In this document: positions 1 to 11,004 of the stretch, piece after piece
Numbering within the stretch: the stretch's first letter is position 1
How the letters are laid out: every line of letters begins with the position of its first letter
Source: Capsicum annuum
Lineage: Eukaryota > Streptophyta > Magnoliopsida > Solanales > Solanaceae
Direction of reading: 5' to 3'
NCBI RefSeq assembly: GCF_002878395.1
Contig: NC_061116.1
Location: forward strand, 121,316,511-121,380,510
Length of the DNA stretch: 64,000 bases
The notes under the pieces: model-generated
Seen by the model: only the letters and a program-made list of their open reading frames with translations
Told to the model about the DNA's origin: nothing
The model's database searches: none
Made by a program: the position numbers and the translations under genes

Positions 1-126
1 GCTACACTTATAAGAGAGTGGCTATAAGGCATTTAGGAATATTTCACATTCTTGTTGTCTTATTTTTGAGCTATAGAGTCTAAAGTCTTGAATTCCTCTA
101 ACTCCCATTTAATCATCTTTCAGATT

Positions 127-1475
127 ATGCCTTCCAGATGGTCGGGATCTCATGGAGACTCATTTGTCCCGCCTGAGGACAATACGGATGGTTTTCGTCC
201 AACTTATGGGGTACAGACTTGATCTAGGGTTGCTGCTTCTGTTTATCCCCGTGGAGTCCCACCTACCTTACCTGATCCATCCCCAGCCGATGACACCCAT
301 ACTCAGTCCCCTAAGGGAGATATTACTAATGTTAAGTTTTGCAATTCCATTCACTTGTTGACCCAGTTGGTGACAACTCAGTCACGTCAGACAGGTTCTA
401 CTAGTATTGTTGGGAGTTCATCTGAGGCCACTAGAGGTTGCCAGTTTATGAGGTTGATCCCTCCCACTTTCACTGGTACTAAGGTTAAGTAGGATCCTTA
501 ATTTTTTATAAATAAGATGCAGAAGATATTTTGAGTTATGCATGCTACAGAGGTAGAACGTGTGGAATTCGCTATTTATCACTTGAAGGATGTAGCATAC
601 CAATGGTATGAAGAGTGAGAATGACTTAGGGGCTTTGATGCTAAGTCCGCTCTGTGGGGTAATTTCTCTAGTATTTTTATTTATCACTTCTTTCCTAAGG
701 AGTTGAGGGAGATAAAAGCTAGGGAGTTTGTAAATTTGAAGTAAGGCAGGATGACGGTGAAGGAATATACCTTGAAGTTCCACCTATTATCGCGAGATGC
801 TCCTGAGTTAGTTTCTAGCATGAGGGTTAGAATAAGGAAATTCGCTTTTGGTTTGTCTCGTGAATTGATTTTAGAAAGAAAGTTTGCCTTGTTAAATAAG
901 GATATGGATATCTCTCGATTGGTGGTATCCATATAGTAGGTTGAGGATGAAAAGAGGAAGCAAGAATAAGTGAGGGATAGTCAGAGTAAGAAGTTTCAGT
1001 ATTTGAATCAGAGTGAGGTCAGCAGCAGAATAACAGAGATGGTAGGAAATGGTCTAAGAAAAAGTGAGGCAACTCAAGTTCCTATTCAATGGCTAGTGTA
1101 CCTTATCCAAAGCCATTCACAGATCAACATTTTCATAGTAGTAATGGTTATAGGGAAAAGGGATCCCAATCTTAGGCTAACGAGGCCCAATAAGCTCCAT
1201 CATATCTTTTTTAGAGATTTTATGGTCAGTTGCACCTTGGTTTGTGTGAGAAAGAGAGGAATAAGTGATTTAGTTGCAGTCAGATTGGTCATTTTTAGCG
1301 TGATTTCCTTTTTAGAGTTGCTTTTTGGGCGAATTGGATTCATGTTACATCTTCATCAGCTCCTGGACCAAAGGGTGCCACTTCTAGTACTGGCACTAGT
1401 CAAAACCATACCTATGCTCTTACCACCTATCAAGAGTCTGAGGCATCTCCTGATGTCATCACTGGTACATTAAAA
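127..1475 (+). pseudogene. gag pseudogene of element A
   Basis: Gag would form the retrotransposon capsid and bind the RNA genome. The start codon at 127 (MPSRWSGSHGDSF...) matches gag starts of E at 19301 and F at 32867 (minus), each about 200 bases after a PBS. The first frame stops near 220. Later pieces in other frames carry the gag core: a piece corresponding to 'YHLKDVAYQWYE' at about 580-615, and one at 751-936 with 'MTVKEYTLKFHLLSRDAPELV'-like residues. A degraded CCHC knuckle (GQIGHF-like) sits near 1225-1310. Several stops and frame changes make it non-coding as it stands. Confidence 0.75.
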
Positions 1476-1494
1476 CTCTTCTCTCATGATGTGT

Positions 1495-3345
1495 ATTTCT
1501 TACTTTACCCAGGGTCCACTCTTTCTTGTGTGACCTCATTTGTGGTTGTGCATTTTGGTTTCAATCCTGAGTATATCTCAGACCCCTTTTTTATTTCTAC
1601 CCCATAGGGTGACTCGATGGTTACTATAGGGTCTGTAAAGGTTGTGTGGTATCTGTTAGTGGTAGGAAAACTTTGGTAGAGTTGATTGAATTAGACATGT
1701 TAGATTTTAATGTCATCTCAGGGATGGATTGGTTGCATTCATTCTATGCCTCTTTAGACTATTGGACCTATAAGGTTATTTTCAAATTCCCTAATGAGTT
1801 GGTTATTGAGTGGGAAAATAGTTCCTTAGTTCCTAAGGAAAGGTTTATATCATATCTTAGAGCCCAAAAATTAATTTCCGAGGGTTGTCTTTATGATCTA
1901 GTTTGGGTTAAAGATTCTAATGCGGAAGGTCCTTCTTTACAATTCATTCTCGTGGTTAGTAAATTTCCTAAGGTTTTCCCTAATGATCTTCCTGGTATCC
2001 ATTATAATGGGAAATTGAGTTTGGGATCGATCTTCTTCCGAACACTCATCCTATCGCTATCCTTCCTTATAGAATGGCTCTGATTGAGTTGAAGGAACTT
2101 AAAAAATAGTTGAAGGATCTTCTTAACAAGGATCCTCTTGGATATGTATTGATTATCGTAAGTTGAATAAGGAAACAATGAAGAATAAGTACCCTATTCC
2201 TAGGATTGATGACCTGTTTAACCAACTTTAGGGTGCTAAGTATTTCTCTAAGATTAACCTTCCATCAGGTTTTCATCAATAAAAGATTAGGGAGGAGGAT
2301 ATCCCTAAGAATGCCTTTCGTACCCAGTATGGACATTTTCAGTTCTTGATCATATCTTTTGGACTGAATAGTACCCCAGCGGCATTTACAAACCTCATGA
2401 ATTGGGTATTCTATTAGTACTTGGACTTATTCATGGTTGTGTTTATAGATGATATTTTGGAATATCTAAAACGTGAGGTGGATCATGCCAACCATCTCTA
2501 TTTTGTATTGCAGGCCCTTAAAGATCAGCGTTTGTATGCTAAGTTTTCAAAGTGTAAATTTTGGTTGAATATTGTTACTTTTCTAGTTATGTTATTTCTA
2601 GTGAGGGGATCATGATGGATCCACAAAAAGTTATGGTGGTTTAGAAATGGCTTAGACACACGACCCCAACCGATATCAGAATTTCTTAGGTTTAGCCAGT
2701 TATTATAGGAGGTTTATGGAGAGCTTCTCATCGATCGATGCACCTTTGAATAGGTTGACTCAAAAAAGGTGATATTTTTGTGGTCTGATGCTTGTGAGGG
2801 AAGTTTGATAAGCTAAAATATGAATTAACTACTGCTTCAATTTTGACCCTACCCGAGGATTGTGATGGCTTCTTGGTTTATTATGATGCGTCCCATACAG
2901 GGCTTAGTTGTGTATTAATACAGCATGATAGGGTGATGGCAATGCCTCTAGGTAGTTTAAAATTTATAAGTGAAATTATTTGAATTATGATTTGGAGTTA
3001 TTGGATGTGGTGTTCACATTAAAAATTTAGCGGCACTATATTTATGGGGTCCATATCGACATCTATTAAGATCACAAGAGACTGTAATATGTATTCAACC
3101 AGAAGGAGTTAAATCTCATACAGAGGAGATGGCTTGAGTTGCTCGAGGACTATCATATGAGTTTTCATTATCACCCAGGTAAAGCTAACATGGTTGATGA
3201 CGCTCTTAGCAGGTTATCAATGGGGAGTTTATCCCATATGGATAAGGAGAATCGAGACTTAGTGAAGGATATTCACCGTTTAGCTAATCAAGGGGTACAT
3301 CTCTTAGATTCTGAGGATGGTGGTGGTTTGTGCAAGAGATAGCGA
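1495..3345 (+). pseudogene. pol pseudogene of A: protease, reverse transcriptase, RNase H
   Basis: Protease: the active-site D-[ST]-G region reads YPGST (about 1507-1521), so the catalytic Asp has become Tyr; the conserved end 'DFNVISGMDWLHSF' is at about 1697-1740. RT runs from about 2090 to 2780, with CIDY-like residues near 2145, [13 protein letters not shown] at about 2180-2220 and the polymerase signature FIDD at 2442-2453 (both Asp kept). About 80 bases are missing near 2130 compared with elements D and E, removing the block that normally reads 'F-RPSVS-WGAP...KKDGS'. RNase H follows (YYDASHTGLSCVL near 2880-2920). A readable stretch at 3139-3342 is the RH-IN tether (YHPGKANMVDDALSRL). 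Stops and shifts are frequent. Confidence 0.82.
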
Positions 3346-4796
3346 AGTCATCTCTTGGTACTGAGGTAAAAGATAAGCAGGTGTTACACCCTATCTTATT
3401 GCAAATCAGGGATGATATGTGCAATCAAAAGGTGATGGCTTTCTAGATTAGGAGTGATGGTATCTTAAGGTACCAAGGGAGGTTATGTGTTCTCGATGTG
3501 GATGGGTTATAGGGTACAATTTTGGCCAAAGCTCATGAGTTGTGTTATTCAGTTCATACTAGTTTGACAAAGATGTATCATGACCTTAAGGAGATCTATT
3601 GGTGGAATAACTTAAAAAGGGATATGGCTAATTTTGTGGCTAAGTACATGGTACGTCAACAAGTGAAGGCGGAGCACTTGATGCCCGGTAGGTTGTCTCA
3701 ATAAATTGAGTTGCCTGTGTGGAAATAGGAAGTAAGAAATATGGATTTTATTTTCGGTCATCCTCTAACTCGAAACTAGTTTGATTCTATTTGGTTCTTC
3801 GTGGATAGGATGACAAAGTTTGCTCACTTCTTACCGATGAGGACTAATTATTTTGCTGAAGACTATGAAGGTTATTTATTCAAGAGATCGTGAAGTTGCA
3901 TGGCACTTTCATTTTCACTATTTTTATCATAGTATTCAGTTCTCATCTCATTTTTAGTGATAATTTCAAAGAGTTTTGGGGACTAGGGTAAACCTTAATA
4001 CCCTTTCCACCCACAGAAAGATGGACAAGTAGAAAGGACCATTAAAACTTTGGAGGATATTTCTTGGGCATGTATAATTGACTTTGGTTGTAGTTGGGTT
4101 GACCATTTTCCTCTTATAGAATTTGCGTACAATTATAGCTATCACTTTATCATTGGTATGACTCTATTTGAGGCATTGTATGGTAGAAGGTGTAGATCCC
4201 TTATTGGCTGGTTCGAGGTTGGTGAAATGAGGTTGGTCGATCCTGATTTAGTTTATCAAGCTATGAAGAATATGAAGTTGATTCAGTATAGGCTTAAGAC
4301 TGCCCAAAGTTGCAACAAGTCCTATACGGACATGAGGTTAAAAGAGTTGAAGTTTGACGTGGGTGATTGGGTATTCTTTAAGGTATCTCCCATAAAGAAA
4401 GTGATGCAATTTGGTAAGAAGAGGAAACTCAGTCCCTGTTATGTTAGCCCCTATCTGATTGTGAAGAGGGTGGGAAATGTTGCCTATGAGTTAGAATTGC
4501 CTGCAAGTTTGGGTTTCATTCACCCTGTGTTTCATGTGTCCATGCTGAAGAAATACGTGAGTGATCTTTCCTTGGTGGTGGCTATTGAGAGTGTTTGTAT
4601 CTCGGATTCCCAGTCATACGAGAAAGTCCCAGTGGAGATCCTGGATAGGCACGTTTATAGGTTACAGACTAAAGATGTAGCTTCAATAAAGGTTCTTTGG
4701 AGGATTCATAAGGTAGAAGAAGTCACTTGGGAAGCGGAGGAAGGTATAAGGGCTAGGTACCCATTCTTATTCCATGTGTCGAATGAAGGAGCTTAA
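3346..4796 (+). pseudogene. integrase pseudogene of A with chromodomain-like C-terminus
   Basis: Integrase inserts the cDNA into the host genome. The zinc-binding domain lies at about 3522-3700: the two His are kept (HELCYSVH) but both Cys positions are changed (KYMVRQQ). The catalytic core at about 3770-4060 is broken by stops. From 4050 the frame is open for 248 codons to the stop at 4794-4796 and contains the rest of the core (EFAYN, ALYGRRCRS), the basic GPY-like module (SPYLIVKRVGNVAYELELP) and a chromodomain-like tail (VLWRIHKVEEVTWEAEE...RYPFLF, about 4690-4780). The tail is the diverged type found in Tekay-like chromoviruses, thought to steer insertion to heterochromatin. The ATG at 4050 is internal and not a real start. 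Confidence 0.85.
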
Positions 4797-4910
4797 GGTA
4801 TGAATTTTGTTTTCCCTTGTTATCATCCGGGCTTACCATCTGATTTTGGCGTAATATTGCTTTTCTCGTTCAAAGAGTATCCTAGATCATCATTCGGGGA
4901 TGAATGATCC

Positions 4911-4920
4911 AAAGGGGGGA
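4911..4920 (+). other. Polypurine tract of element A
   Basis: AAAGGGGGGA lies three bases before the 3' LTR start at 4924. This is the normal primer site for plus-strand DNA synthesis. Confidence 0.85.
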
Positions 4921-4923
4921 TAA

Positions 4924-7008
4924 TGTTACACCCTCAAATTTTAAGTATTTTTATTTTTGGCCTCCCCGTGTTTGAAACATCAATTTTTAACTTAATTTTT
5001 TCTTAGGTATGTTAAAGGGTTGACCCGAGGGATTTTTGGAATTTTTGAACGGGATTCGGGGTGGTTTGGGGTCACAGAGGCAGTAAGCCTTTGTGATATT
5101 GATGTTCCACGGAGTCTGGCTTATGCGACAACCTCCTTAACACGGAGTCTAGTCTCTACGTTAAGGTCCACGACAAGAGAATAGCCTCTGCAATAAGGTT
5201 CGTGCCATGGACCTATGTAAAAATGCTGCTATTTTATTTTATTTGATTGGGATGATGGGTAACGAGGTACTTTAGCCTAAGGATGACTTTTAAACAATAT
5301 ATAATCATATTTTCATGACACAACATCGATTATTTCACTCTTAAACTCCAAACCTCAAGAAAGCATCAGGGTTACAGCGTACGTTCATCATTCGGGTTTC
5401 AAATTCTCAATTGCTCACAAATCTTTGTGTGTATAAGTCATGTTACTCTTCCCCCACTATTATTTTGTCAAAGCATGGGTTTTAAATTAAAATTCATGTG
5501 GTTTTGATATTGGTTTTAGAACATGGGTTAGGGATTTTTGAATGTTTGCATTTAAACAGTGTTTCCCATGGTTTACATATGATTGTTCATGCTTTATTAA
5601 GGGTTTTAAACTTGTAGGGTGCATGGGTATAGTGAATAAACTAGGGGATTTTGTTTTCCCCAATTTGTGAATATTGACCATCAAAGTAATAGTGACCTCA
5701 ATCCTATTTTGTGAAATTAGTTTTGAATATGAAAAGTATGCACATCGAACTACTCTTGAACTATTGCTTAATGTGAAAAGCTAAATGATGCATAGTAATT
5801 TTGAATTGAACTTATGGGGCTATGTAATTCCCCAAGCTAATGTATAATTGAACCAAGGGGTTTGTAAATTTTTCCCAAGTGATGACAGTTAGTTTGGCAT
5901 GTTGATGTTACCTTGCAAGTGTAGTTGGTATGATGATACCAACAGTGTATGCCTAAATGCGTATCATTATTCAATAAATGGGAATGCTGTTAAATGATTT
6001 AATGGGGCATAAAAGAGGTTTATGTAGCTGGGCCGTGAAAGTTGCTGTCCGAAGGGCCCAGTACTGGAAATCACATTTGTCAATACAGGGGTCTAAATGG
6101 CTTGAGGCTTCGAGTCCCCTTTCTTATGACTAGGTGGTTCGAGTCTATCTTATTATATGATTGGGAGGTTTAAGTCCCCCATATTACATTGCATGATTGG
6201 GGGCTTAATTCACCTTAGTATATGATTGGGTGGTTCGAGTCCCCCATCCATATATATAAGATTATCCTCTAGTTTATGCGGCTACATGCACTGGGGCCTA
6301 ACTAGAGGGTGAGAGATGGGATCCATATAGCCTGTGGGTACTATTATATGACGGATAAGCTACACAATCTAGGCTAAGGTTTTAAAGTACATGTTAAGCC
6401 TTGTTCCCTTCCTCGATATATGATATATATATATGTATGTATATATGTATGAACATTCATTTGATTATGTGCATATAATTTGGATGGTTTTAAATTATTG
6501 ATAATGGCAATATGTTGTCCTATATCCCTGAGTTACATGCTAGCATTCCAACCGTTATCTATCTTTAGATATTGTATCCCCGCGTGATGTAGGAATTGTC
6601 CATACTTCTACTCCTATTGCATAGTGACTAGGTGATCATGGGACAACTCGTGAGTCCGATTGAAGTGGTAAGATTTCATCCTTCAGAAGACTCTATTTCT
6701 TGTTTTGGATTCTGTTATGTATAGACTATTTATCAGGGATTTGTTTTTGGCTATGGTCGGGGGTATGTCTAGACCAATTTATCTTTGGTTTTGTAGAGGC
6801 TTTGTTGGACAAGTACTGTGGACATGGTATTAGTTGTTAAACTTATAGACTTCTTTGAGTCTGAATCATATTCATCTATTTCATTTTATGTTGGAGTTCC
6901 GCTATTATGTTGTATTGTAATCTGGTTGATTAGGCTAATGGGGTGGTCTCTATTCCTCGGTGGACTTGATATGCCCTTCACGTCCAGGCCCTAGTTCAGG
7001 TCGTGACA
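4924..7008 (+). repeat. 3' LTR of element A (2085 bp)
   Basis: It starts TGTTACACCC directly after the PPT and ends GTGACA at 7008. It shares its layout with the LTRs of D, E and F: a short-repeat-rich block in the first 350 bases (cacggagtct-type words near 5100-5215), a middle with 'ctggggcc...tatagcc...gggtactattat', an AT-dinucleotide run (6423-6450), and an end with 'ccaggccctagttcaggtcgtgaca'. Its partner 5' LTR is outside the window, so no age estimate is possible here. Confidence 0.85.
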
Positions 7009-8016
7009 TTCTTATTCTAGTCAGTTGTGAGCATTACATCTTAATATCATATACATTTATAAAACATTGGTACCATTGAGGAAATACTAGAAACACTTGC
7101 TTTTTTAATAAAATATGACATCTTTAAAACCCTCTACCGATGGATATGCCAGAGAGGAGATATAGATATTGATATTAGATATGGATTGTACATTGTTTGA
7201 TAAAAAACCCATGGGTACTACCTTGGGAGCACAACCTCGTGAATCACATCATCATCATCATCACTACTTTCATTGCATTTATATTTACCATCAGCTCTTT
7301 CTGTGTTGTATTATCGTCCTTAATGTGATACTTGTCTATGTGTATTTCTTTCTTCATACTTGTATCTATAATATCTAAATACTTGTATATTCCTTGTCAT
7401 ATATGCATTTGGTATATGTGAATATTGTAAAACTGTTAATGGAGATAGTGTGGGATATCAATTGGGAAATTTTTTGACTTGTAGGTGGCATTCCCATAGT
7501 GTGTATTTTGTATGTTTTATTTTCTACTTTGTTTAGTCGGCCTATGATACCTACTGAGTACAAGCTGATCGTACTCACCCATACTGCACCTTTTCGGTGC
7601 AAATCTAGGTACAAGTGCGCCTCACGGCAGTTGATTCAAGTAATACTTGGATTCCATTTAAGGTAGTAGTTGATCTATGCATCCGTAGTTGACTACCACC
7701 TCTTTTTGTCTAGACTATGTCCTATTTATATTCAAAGGCACACTTTGTTTCTATTTTGGATATCCTATGTATATTTGACATTAGAGTTGTATTAATTAGG
7801 TCTTACACAGTGACACCAGGTTGTGGGATATTATATGCTGTCTTTGGCTGTGTATTTCCAGTTTTTTCTATATATGTGTGGTCCAACTCTATTCTAAGAG
7901 TCCTTCCTTAGGTTTTGGTGTTATTTTTCATTTTATATCAGTTTAGGTGATAGGTTTACTTGTCAAGGATAGCCTCAACAAGTTCCATCATGACACTTGG
8001 TTTTTGGGTCATGATA
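7009..8016 (+). repeat. LTR remnant of element B (3' part of its 5' LTR)
   Basis: From 'gagcattacatc' at about 7030 it matches the C 3' LTR at about 59708 onward. The shared phrases 'tcggcctatgatacctactgagtacaag' (about 7540) and 'gtttaggtgatagg' (about 7943) recur at 10504/10921 and 60206/60599. It ends GTCATGATA at 8016, where a PBS follows. Its left part is cut off by element A, or lies upstream of A outside the window. Confidence 0.75.
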
Positions 8017-8018
8017 AA

Positions 8019-8031
8019 TTAGTATCAGGGC
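8019..8031 (+). other. Primer-binding site of element B
   Basis: TTAGTATCAGGGC resembles TTGGTATCAGAGC, the complement of the initiator-Met tRNA 3' end, with two changes. It begins two bases after the LTR end. Confidence 0.7.
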
Positions 8032-8216
8032 AACTAGGTCCGTTGGTCTCAATTGTGTAACAATGGGGTGTCTAATAGAGTCACATGGATTGATGCGTAG
8101 ATGTCTGTATCTATCTTTGAGAGGCTGTAATATATCTTTCACAAACTTCCCTCACTTTGTATTTTATCGTGTAAATCTTTTATACCTTATGTTCTAAGTC
8201 ATATTTTATTTTTTCT

Positions 8217-9000
8217 ATGCAGATGGTGATGACTAGATCATGTGAGGTGAGAGATGTGGAACATTCATCCAAAGAGAGAGCCCAACCTATAGGGCGATTT
8301 GTGAGTTGTGGATGGGCTCGAGGTACAGGACGAACACGAGGATCTTCCCTATCCAGAGGTATTGCTAGGGGGCTCTCCCCTAACCCTCAGGCTGAGTATA
8401 TTGGAGATGTGGGGCCTACCTCAATTCTACCAAGTTTTTCTACCCCAGTCTTAGAGTGATCACTGGTTCACTTGTTGACTCATTTAGCGAGTGAATTTTT
8501 GAGTTCTCTTGGTGTTTCTCTAGCTCCGAGCATCGTACCTTCTTTTTGTTCCAGAGTTTGCTTATGGTGTCCCTCTAGCTTCGGGTATAGATCCTCTAGT
8601 AGAACCTATGTCTGCTTTTGGTTGTCCTAGACTCTGAGTGTTGTTCATTCTTCAACACCTGCATCTAAGTATGGTATTTTGAGATCAAGAGTTCATCCTT
8701 TATCATGTTACATCATTAGGTGGGATCTCAACTAGCTAGATTCACTATGCCTCCTCTTATTATTTGTACAATTATGTCTTCTGAGAATTAGAAAAGGTTT
8801 GAGATATTCACCCATTTGGGGGTTCAGTATGCTATGGCAAGGATGCCTATGAGTTCTTGATTGACTATCGTGAGAAGTTGCATAACCTTGGTTCACTTTA
8901 GTCACATGGTGTTGCGTATACCACTTATCAGTTGAGAGATGCTACTAGAGACTGATGGAGATCACTTGTTGAGGCCTTTTTGGAGAGGTTCGTACCTAAA
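8217..9000 (+). pseudogene. gag 5' fragment of element B
   Basis: The reading frame 8217-8459 begins with an Arg/Gly-rich N-terminus (RDVE...GRFVSCGWARGTGRTRG) and stops at 8457-8459. Further on, in other frames, is a gag core: KDAYEFLIDYREKLHNLG at about 8845-8900 and VAYTTYQLRDATRD at about 8905-8955, ending LVEAFLERFVP at about 8995. It then runs straight into LTR-like sequence, so the rest of gag and all of pol are missing. It resembles gag of the lineage to which element C belongs, though C lacks this portion and the two cannot be compared directly. Confidence 0.65.
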
Positions 9001-10995
9001 AAACGACTTTGATTCTTGATATTAACATGGATTTTGAAGATTTTACCTAATAAAGCTTAAAATATTTTTTCTTTAATTTGAACCTCATTTTTGGCTCAAT
9101 TTTACTTGGATTTTCAGCTGTAGATTTCTAAAAAATGGGAAACACATTTTTGAAGTAAAGTTATGATTTTGCCCTTCTTTTTTGAAAACTCATTTCGAGG
9201 GTCCAATTTGACCCTGAACCAAAAGTAGTCAATATGGGTTTTGTTGGCTTTATTTTGATCTATAGATCCTATATTTCTTGGTTTTAGTCAATTTCAGGAT
9301 CGTTCATGAAAAGTAAGGTCATGGGTTTGAAGTGTAGCAGATTAGTTTCGGCATTCGAGGTTGGTTATGTCTTACCTCTTCAGAATGGGCTGGGTAGTTA
9401 ATTTGTATACCAAAAAACATGTTAAGAGTGGGAACTAATCATGAAAAATGGTTATCTATATGTTGTGTCTGTGTGGGGGCCTATATGTGCTGTAATTTTT
9501 GAATTTGAAATATTATGTGATACATGTGATCATGTGGGGTCTTATATAATGTTGATAGCCTGGAATATATGTGAATAATCGTATTGTGTTGTTAGAAATG
9601 TCTATTATAATACCTCTGGTGTATTGTGATATATTCATACTTTGTGGGCGTATGAATCATGTAGAAATTCATGGATGATGGAAATAATGAGTGGATGTTG
9701 GCTCATGTGGTTGTGAAAATGTAACATTGTTGTTGGTTATGGAAATACATCATGTGGATTGGTTGCGGAAATACTCATTATGATTGGTTGTGAATATTGC
9801 ATCATCATCCTCATGTCATCACACACATCATTTCACTTATTTGTTGTATTTTTTTGTATACTTGTTGTCATGCATATGTACTTGATTTGTCTCTAATGTT
9901 ATGTATGTGCTATGGAAATACTGCAAACACTGGAAATATTGAAAATACTGAAAACATTAGAAATATTGTATATTGGTATGGTATATTGGATCTTATAGAC
10001 CTTCTTCGAAAGATTATACCAAAGAAGAGTCATGAATATGTGTAGTATACGGGTTGATGAACCCTCCATGGGTCATACATCGGGAAGTGGTAGATCTGTA
10101 TGTGTATATGGGGTAGCATATGGGCTGATGAACCCTCCATGGATCACATATTGGGAAGACTTGCTCCATGGGAGTATACGGAGGTTGTGAGACAACCTCG
10201 TGCATCATCATTCTTGTTGTGTGTACTTCATTGTGTTGTGATGTGATTGTATTTATGCTCTGACTTATTACTTATTCTATCTCCTTATACTTTTACTTGA
10301 AGGTCTTGTATGTATATTGTCCTTCCTTATCCTACTTGTATGTGGTATATTGTATACTTGTTGCGTTTTCTGTGTTTTATTGCAATATATGTGATAGATT
10401 AGAACTGTTAGTGCAATCGGTGTCGTCTACCGTTGTGGGACATTTTTTGATTGCAGCTGACGTGCCCTTAGTATATATTTTGAATGTCATATTTTCTGCT
10501 TTGATTGGTCTGCCGATAATACCTACTGAGTACAAGTGGACCAAACTCACTCTTATTTTACCCTTTTGGTGCAGATTTAGATTCGGTGTACCCCACGTTG
10601 ATTGATTCGGGCGATTGTTGGAGTTTTCAAGGTAATAGATGATTTTCAGACGTCCAGATGTCTTCTACTATCTTCTTTATCATTAGATTATGTCTTTACT
10701 AGTTATCAAAGACAGAGTTGTATCTATTAGACCTCTTATGTATTTATTTTGGATTCGAATTCTACTAGATACATTCTTATATTGTTGACATCAGGGTTTG
10801 AGAGTTATGACTGCATTGTTGTTTATGTTTCTTTCCATATTTGTCATACTTGTATGGTTCGGCTTCATTCCAGAAGCCTTACCTTAGGGTTATTTCTATT
10901 TTTCTACCCTAAGTGTATCAGTTTAGGTGATAGGCTTAATCGCCAAGGTCCGCCACGACGAGTGCCATCATGACCCTGGATTTTGGATTGTGATA
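9001..10995 (+). repeat. 3' LTR of element B, truncated at its left end
   Basis: It aligns by eye with the C 3' LTR (about 59080-60672): 'gagggtcc...tgaccc', 'gtcaatatgggttttgttggctttattttgat', 'gctgggtagttaa', then 'gataatacctactgagtacaagtggacc' and the end 'gtttaggtgataggcttaat...ttgtgata' at 10995. The first several hundred bases of the LTR (short-repeat cluster and TATA-like box seen at 58720-58870) are absent. An imperfect direct duplication lies at 10050-10090 and 10120-10160, and AATACTG/AAACATT-type simple repeats at 9917-9970. Confidence 0.7.
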
Positions 10996-11004
10996 TTTTA
11001 TTAT

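Larger units (their letters stand above)
1..7008 (+). mobile_element. Chromovirus A, 3' part (internal region plus 3' LTR)
   Basis: Ty3/gypsy LTR retrotransposon; its 5' LTR and PBS lie before the window. Position 1 falls in the leader: the same words occur just after the PBS of elements E (about 19180) and D (about 49150). Domain order is gag, PR, RT, RH, IN, chromodomain-like tail, PPT, LTR, which is the order of Tekay/Del-type chromoviruses. Every domain except the integrase C-terminus has stops or frameshifts, so this copy is dead. It ends with ...GTGACA at 7008 and is followed directly by LTR sequence of family B, so A was inserted into a B LTR; the expected 5-bp target duplication would be TTCTT, but the other side is outside the window. 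Confidence 0.88.

Noticed and set aside
4050..4796. 248-codon open frame as a possible intact host gene
   Set aside because: Its residues are the integrase C-terminus and chromodomain-like tail of element A, and the ATG is internal to the core domain.
7243..7265. His-rich codons (CATCATCAT run) suggesting a metal-binding peptide
   Set aside because: The run lies in a B LTR and recurs as simple repeat in other LTR copies (10203, 59969).
10297..10605. 102-codon hydrophobic frame resembling a membrane protein
   Set aside because: It sits in the B 3' LTR; the equivalent frames in the other copies (7500-7620, 60100-60290) are not conserved in sequence or frame.
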